NCBI GenBank assembly: GCA_049324835.1
Contig: JBMOMT010000042.1
Span: 1-64,000, forward strand
Reading direction: 5' to 3'
Length of the DNA: 64,000 nt
DNA from: JBMOMT01 sp049324835
GTDB taxonomy: Bacteria; Chloroflexota; Anaerolineae; CAYNKW01
Of the stretch, positions 59,592 through 64,000 are shown piece after piece. The notes under the pieces were generated by a model, which did not search any database, was not told the origin of the DNA, and saw nothing but the letters and a program-made list of their open reading frames with translations. The translations under genes were made by a program, and so were the position numbers. Positions within the stretch are counted from its first letter, which is position 1. Every line of letters starts with the position of its first letter.

Positions 59592-61906
59592 TGGTTAAAA
59601 ACTGGACCTTTACCGACCTGGATGCCCGGCTGGTCCGGGAGCTGGGTGGTTTTTTGCCCGCGCGTATTTTCGACGCCCACACCCACGTCTATCGCGTCGC
59701 CGATCTGAACGTGGAGGGATCCAGCCTCTTTAATCAGGGGCCGCCAGAGGTGGGCATCGAGGTCTGGCGGGCGCACAGCGCCCGGGTTTTCGGCGCTTCG
59801 CGCCTGGCGGGTGGGCTGTTTCTGGGCACACCCACCGCCGGCTGCGACCGGGCCGCGGTCAATGCCTACCTGCTGGCCGAGCTGGCGCGCGATCCCGGCA
59901 GCCGCGGCGCGGTGCTGGTCGCGCCGGGCGACGATCCGGCGCAGATCGAAACCCTCATCCGCCACCCGCAGGTGGCGGGCCTCAAGCCCTATCACCTGTT
60001 CAGCGCCGACAAGCCCACCTTCCAGGCCGATATTCCCAGCTACCTGCCCGAATGGGCCTGGGAGCTGGCCCACACCCACGGCCTGACACTCACCCTGCAC
60101 ATGGTCAAGAGCCTGGCCCTGGCCGACGCCGGCAACCAGCGCCACATCCGGGAACTGTGTAAAAAGTACCCCAACGCCCGGCTCATCCTGGCCCACGCGG
60201 CGCGCGGCTTTCACGCCCCCAACACGGCCCGCGGCCTGCACGCCCTGCGCGGCCTGGACAACGTCTGGTTCGACATGGCCGCCGTCTGCGAGCCGGAGCC
60301 CCTCACCGCCATCCTGCGCGCCTTTGGACCGCGCCGCCTCCTGTGGGGCAGCGACTTTCCCGTTTCGGAAAACCGGGGCCGGGCGGTGACCGTGGGTGAT
60401 GGTTTTGTCTGGCTCCAGTCGGACACCGTCAACTGGGAAAAGGTCTCGCCCGAGTGCCAGCCGGTGCTGGTGGTTCTGGAATCGCTGCGCGCCCTGCGCC
60501 AGGCCGCCGCCGATTTTGGCCTCGATGAGGCTGACGTTCAGGACATCTTTTGTGATAACGCCTGGCGGCTGCTGGGCCTGATCGAGGTATCCGGCACGCA
60601 GACCCAGGACCTTTACCGCCACGCCAAGACCCGCTTTCCCGGCGGCACGCAGCTTCTCAGCAAGCGGCCCGAGATGATGGCCCCGGAGCAGTGGCCGGCC
60701 TATTTCAGCCAGGCCCACGGCTGTGAGGTGTGGGACCTGGACGGGCGGCGCTATTACGATATGTCCATGAACGGCATCGGCGCCTGCCTGCTGGGCTACC
60801 GCGACCCGGATGTCACCCAGGCCGTGCTGCGCCGGGTCAACCTGGGCGCCATGACCACCCTCAACCCGCCGGAAGAGGTGGCGCTGGCCGACCTGCTGTG
60901 CCAGATTCACCCCTGGGCAGAGCAGGTGCGCCTGGCCCGCAGCGGCGGCGAGATCGCCGCGGTGGCTGTGCGTATCGCCCGGGCCACCACCGACCGCTCG
61001 GTGATCGCCGTGGGCGGTTATCACGGCTGGCACGATTGGTACCTGGCGGCCAATCTGGGCGACGATGATTCGCTGCGCGGTTTGCTGCTGCCCGGCCTGG
61101 CGCCGCTGGGTGTGCCGAGGGAGCTGCGCGGCACGACGCTCGCTTTTCAATACGGCGACCGGGAGGCCGTGCAGCGCATCTTGAACGAACACGGTCACCG
61201 GCTGGCGGCGGTGATCATGGAGCCCTGCCGCGGCCGCGATCCGGAGCCCGGCTTTTTAGAATTCGTGCGCGATGGGGCGCATCGCTGCGGGGCGCTGCTG
61301 ATTTTCGACGAGATCAGCATCGGCTGGCGGCTGCACTTTGGCGGGGCGCACCTCCGCTTCGGCGTCGACCCCGACCTGGCCATTTTTGCCAAGGCGCTGG
61401 GCAACGGCCATCCCATCGCGGCCGTCATTGGCACGCGGGCGGCCATGGAAGGCGCTCACGATTCGTTTATCAGCAGCACCTACTGGACGGAAAGCGTCGG
61501 CCCGGCAGCCGCTCTGGCCGCCCTGCTAAAGATGCAGCGCGTGGACGCGCCGGCGGTGGTGGCGCGGGTGGGCGAAAAGGTCTTTGCCCTGTGGCAGCGC
61601 CACGCCGCGAAACACGGCCTGCCGGTGACTTTTAGCGGTTATCCCTGTCTGGCCCACTTTCAGTTCGAACACGAGCAGGCCAACGAACTACGCACGCTGT
61701 ACACCCAGCTCATGCTGGCGCGCGGCTTTTTGGCCGGCACGAGCATCTATGCCACCACCGCCCACACCGACGAGATCATCGCGCTGTACGGCGAGGCTAT
61801 CGACGCCGTCTTTGCCGAGATCGCCGCGGCCCTGGCGGCGGGTGATGTGCCGGCGCGCCTCAAGGGTCCGGCGGGCCACGTGGGCTTTCGGCGGCTCATC
61901 TCGTAG
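59591..61906 (+). CDS. Amidohydrolase fused to class III aminotransferase
   Basis: This 771-aa protein has two enzyme domains in one frame. Residues about 1-335 are a TIM-barrel amidohydrolase (amidohydrolase_2): FDAHTHVYRV (HxH), LTLHMVKS, LAHAARGFH and LLWGSDFPVSE. Residues about 340-771 are a glutamate-1-semialdehyde aminomutase-like PLP enzyme: GYHGWHDWYLA, LLIFDEISIGWR and the Schiff-base lysine in FAKALGNGHP. A linker TQDLYRHAKTRFPGG is the normal start of the second. I know of no common protein with this order. ATG 59591 overlaps the previous stop. Confidence 0.92.
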   Translation: MVKNWTFTDLDARLVRELGGFLPARIFDAHTHVYRVADLNVEGSSLFNQGPPEVGIEVWRAHSARVFGASRLAGGLFLGTPTAGCDRAAVNAYLLAELARDPGSRGAVLVAPGDDPAQIETLIRHPQVAGLKPYHLFSADKPTFQADIPSYLPEWAWELAHTHGLTLTLHMVKSLALADAGNQRHIRELCKKYPNARLILAHAARGFHAPNTARGLHALRGLDNVWFDMAAVCEPEPLTAILRAFGPRRLLWGSDFPVSENRGRAVTVGDGFVWLQSDTVNWEKVSPECQPVLVVLESLRALRQAAADFGLDEADVQDIFCDNAWRLLGLIEVSGTQTQDLYRHAKTRFPGGTQLLSKRPEMMAPEQWPAYFSQAHGCEVWDLDGRRYYDMSMNGIGACLLGYRDPDVTQAVLRRVNLGAMTTLNPPEEVALADLLCQIHPWAEQVRLARSGGEIAAVAVRIARATTDRSVIAVGGYHGWHDWYLAANLGDDDSLRGLLLPGLAPLGVPRELRGTTLAFQYGDREAVQRILNEHGHRLAAVIMEPCRGRDPEPGFLEFVRDGAHRCGALLIFDEISIGWRLHFGGAHLRFGVDPDLAIFAKALGNGHPIAAVIGTRAAMEGAHDSFISSTYWTESVGPAAALAALLKMQRVDAPAVVARVGEKVFALWQRHAAKHGLPVTFSGYPCLAHFQFEHEQANELRTLYTQLMLARGFLAGTSIYATTAHTDEIIALYGEAIDAVFAEIAAALAAGDVPARLKGPAGHVGFRRLIS

Positions 61907-61946
61907 TATCTTGATGAAATCCTCGCACGTTTGGCAAGGAAATACA

Positions 61947-61994
61947 CCACCAAGACACCAAGCCCTTTTTCTTGGCGTCTTGGTGTCTTGGTGG
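61947..61994. repeat. 16-bp perfect inverted repeat, CCAAGACACC family
   Basis: CCACCAAGACACCAAG (61947-61962) and CTTGGTGTCTTGGTGG (61979-61994) pair perfectly, with more copies of TTGGTGG after. Text of this type is frequent between genes in many environmental bacteria; a relative of the CACCGCAGAGAC family in layout. Confidence 0.7.
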
Positions 61995-62043
61995 TTATCT
62001 TGGTGGTTTCGGCTTGGCCGGTTTAGGAAAGAGAGGTCGGTCG

Positions 62044-63447
62044 GTGAAACAGTTGACGCAAGAGCAAATTAAAGAGATTCAACGGGCCACAGAAGACGTG
62101 CTGGGCAGGATCGGGGTGCAGGTGATGCACGCCGGGCTGCTGGCGCGCGCCCGCGCCGCCGGCGCCGACGTGGACGAGGCCAACGGCACGGTGCGCCTCG
62201 CCGCGCCGCTGCTGCGCGAGCTGCTGGCCCAGGCGCCGTCGCAATACGAGATCGCCGACGCCCACGGCCACACCTTTACCGTCGGTCGCAACAGTCTGGG
62301 CTGCCTGGCGATTGTGACCGATCCCTGGATCATCGATTACGACACCCAACGCCCGCGCCGCCCCTGTCTGGCAGACCTGCGGCGGCACTCGATCATCGCC
62401 CAAAAGCTGGCGCCGGTGGTGGGCGCCAGCCGCATGGACTTTCCCGTCAGCGACGTGAAGGGGCCCACCTCCAGCCTGCGGGCGCTGGAAGAGCACCTGC
62501 TGCATTTCAGCAAACACATGACCGTGCTGCCCGCCTCGCTGGAGAGTTTCGAGCAGTGGCTCGAGATCGGCCGCATCCTGATCCAGGGGCGCGATCTGAT
62601 CGGCAGCCGCCTGATCACCCTGGGCGTGCCCGTGCTCTCGCCGCTGCGCCTCACCGAGATGAACGCCGAGCTGCTGTTGCGGGCCTGCGCCTACGATTTC
62701 CCCGTCGTCTCGACCATCTGCCCCATGGCGGGCACCACCGGGCCGTACAACAAGATCGGCACGCTGCTGCTGGGCAACGCCGAAAACGTCTTTTTGGCGG
62801 CCATGTGCCAGATCGTCCGGCCCGGCCAGCCTTACCTCTATGCGCTGGGCCCCTCGCGCACCGACATGCTCTCCGGCGGCGATCAATACTATACCCTGGA
62901 CAAGGTGCTGTGGAAGCTGGCCGCGGCGCAGATGGGCCACGCGTATCACCTGCCGGTCAGCTCCGAGTGCGGCGGCACCATGACCTATCGTTACGATCAG
63001 CAGAACGGCGCGGAGGGTTTGCTCTTTATGCTGGCCGCGTACGAATCGCAGGCCGGCATTCTGGCCGGCATCGGCTCCTGCTACAACGCCAACGGCATGT
63101 CGGCCGAGATGATGCTGATCCACACCGCCTGGCTGGAAGCGGCCCGCTTTCTGGGTCGCGGCCTGGAGACGGACGGCCTCGATGAGGCCCTGGAGAGCAT
63201 ACGCCGCGCCGGCCCCGGCGGCCATTACCTGGCCGACGATCTGACGCTCAAGAATCTCCGCAGCGACGAGTTTTTCCACAGCGCGCTTTTTGATCACAGC
63301 GGCCATTATGGCCCGCACCCCTCGCTGCTGGAGCGGGCCCACGAGCAGGTGGAAGCGCTGGTGGCCGGTTTCGAAAGCCCGCTGCCGGGCCAGGTGCAGG
63401 AAGAGCTGAGGCGCACCTTTTCCGATCTATACAGGAGGCTTGGATGA
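62044..63447 (+). CDS. MttB-family methyltransferase-like protein 3
   Basis: This 467-aa COG5598 protein has ATEDVLGRIGVQVMHAGLL, LAIVTDPWIIDYDTQRPR and AGILAGIGSCYNANGMSAEMM. It is the most divergent of the three copies: it lacks the VHDVGF motif of the others. There is no in-frame amber codon. GTG 62044 follows GAGAGG. Its stop overlaps the SDR start. Confidence 0.88.
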   Translation: MKQLTQEQIKEIQRATEDVLGRIGVQVMHAGLLARARAAGADVDEANGTVRLAAPLLRELLAQAPSQYEIADAHGHTFTVGRNSLGCLAIVTDPWIIDYDTQRPRRPCLADLRRHSIIAQKLAPVVGASRMDFPVSDVKGPTSSLRALEEHLLHFSKHMTVLPASLESFEQWLEIGRILIQGRDLIGSRLITLGVPVLSPLRLTEMNAELLLRACAYDFPVVSTICPMAGTTGPYNKIGTLLLGNAENVFLAAMCQIVRPGQPYLYALGPSRTDMLSGGDQYYTLDKVLWKLAAAQMGHAYHLPVSSECGGTMTYRYDQQNGAEGLLFMLAAYESQAGILAGIGSCYNANGMSAEMMLIHTAWLEAARFLGRGLETDGLDEALESIRRAGPGGHYLADDLTLKNLRSDEFFHSALFDHSGHYGPHPSLLERAHEQVEALVAGFESPLPGQVQEELRRTFSDLYRRLG

Positions 63448-64000
63448 ACGTGTTGCAAAGTTTTTCCCTGGCCGGCCGGGTGGCCGTCGTCACCGGCGGG
63501 GCCGGGCTGTACGGGCGGCAGATCGTCGAGGCGCTGGCCGAGGCCGGGGCGCGCACCTTTACCGCCAGCCGCAATCTGGCGGCGCTGGAAGCGGTGGCCG
63601 CCGGTTTTCGTGAGCGGGGCCTGGACGTGGAGGCCCTGCCGCTGGATCAGAGCGACGAGGCGTCGATCCTGCGCCTGCGCGACGAGGCGCTGGCCCGCGC
63701 CGGCCGGGTGGACGTGCTGGTGAACAATGCCGTGCTGCGCCCCATGCGCGGCCACGACGCGCCCGTCGAGCAGTGGCAGCAGAGCATGCAGGTCAATGCC
63801 ACCGGGCTGTTTCTCATCAGCCGCGCCTTTGGGCAGGCCATGGCCGAAGCCGGCCGGGGCAGCATCATCAACATCGGCTCCATCCAGGGTTTGATCGGCC
63901 CCGATGGCTGGCTCTACGAGGGTGTGCCCTGGGATGGTTTTGTGCCCGACTATTTTTTCCACAAGGGCGGCATGATCAATCTCAGCCGCTACATGGCCGC
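63444..64000 (+). CDS. Short-chain dehydrogenase/reductase, 3' end beyond window
   Basis: This partial protein of at least 185 aa begins MNVLQSFSLAGRVAVVTGG and has the SDR cofactor motif TGGAGLYGR, LVNNAV, the catalytic serine in IINIGSIQG and YFFHK (YxxxK). It has an ATG overlapping the previous TGA. The frame stays open to the last base. Confidence 0.92.
   Translation, partial: MNVLQSFSLAGRVAVVTGGAGLYGRQIVEALAEAGARTFTASRNLAALEAVAAGFRERGLDVEALPLDQSDEASILRLRDEALARAGRVDVLVNNAVLRPMRGHDAPVEQWQQSMQVNATGLFLISRAFGQAMAEAGRGSIINIGSIQGLIGPDGWLYEGVPWDGFVPDYFFHKGGMINLSRYMA

Overview
The window reads as a chromosomal segment of a GC-rich bacterium (base composition judged by eye). Gene content fits Chloroflexota (Anaerolineae/Caldilineae type) best: several MttB-family and uroporphyrinogen-decarboxylase-like paralogues, a tungsten aldehyde oxidoreductase, a type III CRISPR locus with Csx15 and a P-loop/Csx3 fusion, and many GC-rich palindromic repeats. 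This placement is inference from gene content; no rRNA or tRNA gene was seen.

Positions 1-13087 hold a type III-A CRISPR-Cas locus. A small array (4 repeats, 3 spacers, read leftward) is followed by a repeat-filled interval and then a leftward operon: cas10/csm1, a possible small ORF, csm2, csm3, csm4, csm5, csx1, a DUF559 nuclease gene, csx15, a membrane CARF gene and cas6. Upstream of cas10 lie a CARF-LuxR-HTH regulator gene and, divergent from it, a P-loop/Csx3 gene. Cas10 keeps its GGDD motif, so the locus should make cyclic oligoadenylate (cOA). Three CARF proteins (RNase, membrane protein, transcription factor) and two ring-nuclease-family proteins (Csx15, Csx3) surround it. The DUF559 gene lies in a GC-rich repeat cassette bounded by a 25-bp direct repeat that duplicates the start of csx15, the mark of an insertion that kept both neighbouring frames intact. 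No cas1 or cas2 is present.

Positions 13600-27400 are mostly housekeeping genes: FmdB-type zinc ribbon, M16 peptidase, GH57 and GH18-like hydrolases, PHP phosphoesterase, thioredoxin, DUF1893 protein, tgt (apparently leaderless), uppP, a PstS-like lipoprotein, a membrane glycosyltransferase, and a response regulator/histidine kinase pair.

Positions 27400-64000 form a long catabolic region. It has three MttB-family proteins, three intact UroD-like proteins plus one internally deleted remnant, PLP enzymes, 2-hydroxyacid dehydrogenases, an operon with two DapA-type lyases, aldehyde:ferredoxin oxidoreductase, class IV aminotransferase, M20 peptidase and MDR dehydrogenase, an IclR regulator, a sialidase-like protein, a sugar ABC importer without its ATPase, and a final operon with amidohydrolase, FAD oxidoreductase, HpcH-type aldolase, Gfo/Idh enzyme, UroD-like protein, an amidohydrolase-aminotransferase fusion, MttB-like protein and an SDR cut by the window end. 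The promoters of the IclR gene and of the DapA/AOR operon share one layout: a near-consensus sigma-70 promoter with the palindrome GAAAC-N3-GTTTC exactly 8 bp after the -10 box. This suggests one regulator controls both.

Dispersed imperfect palindromes resembling non-autonomous elements recur in the gaps; two distant copies (near 0.7 kb and 52.2 kb) share a core of about 90 bp.
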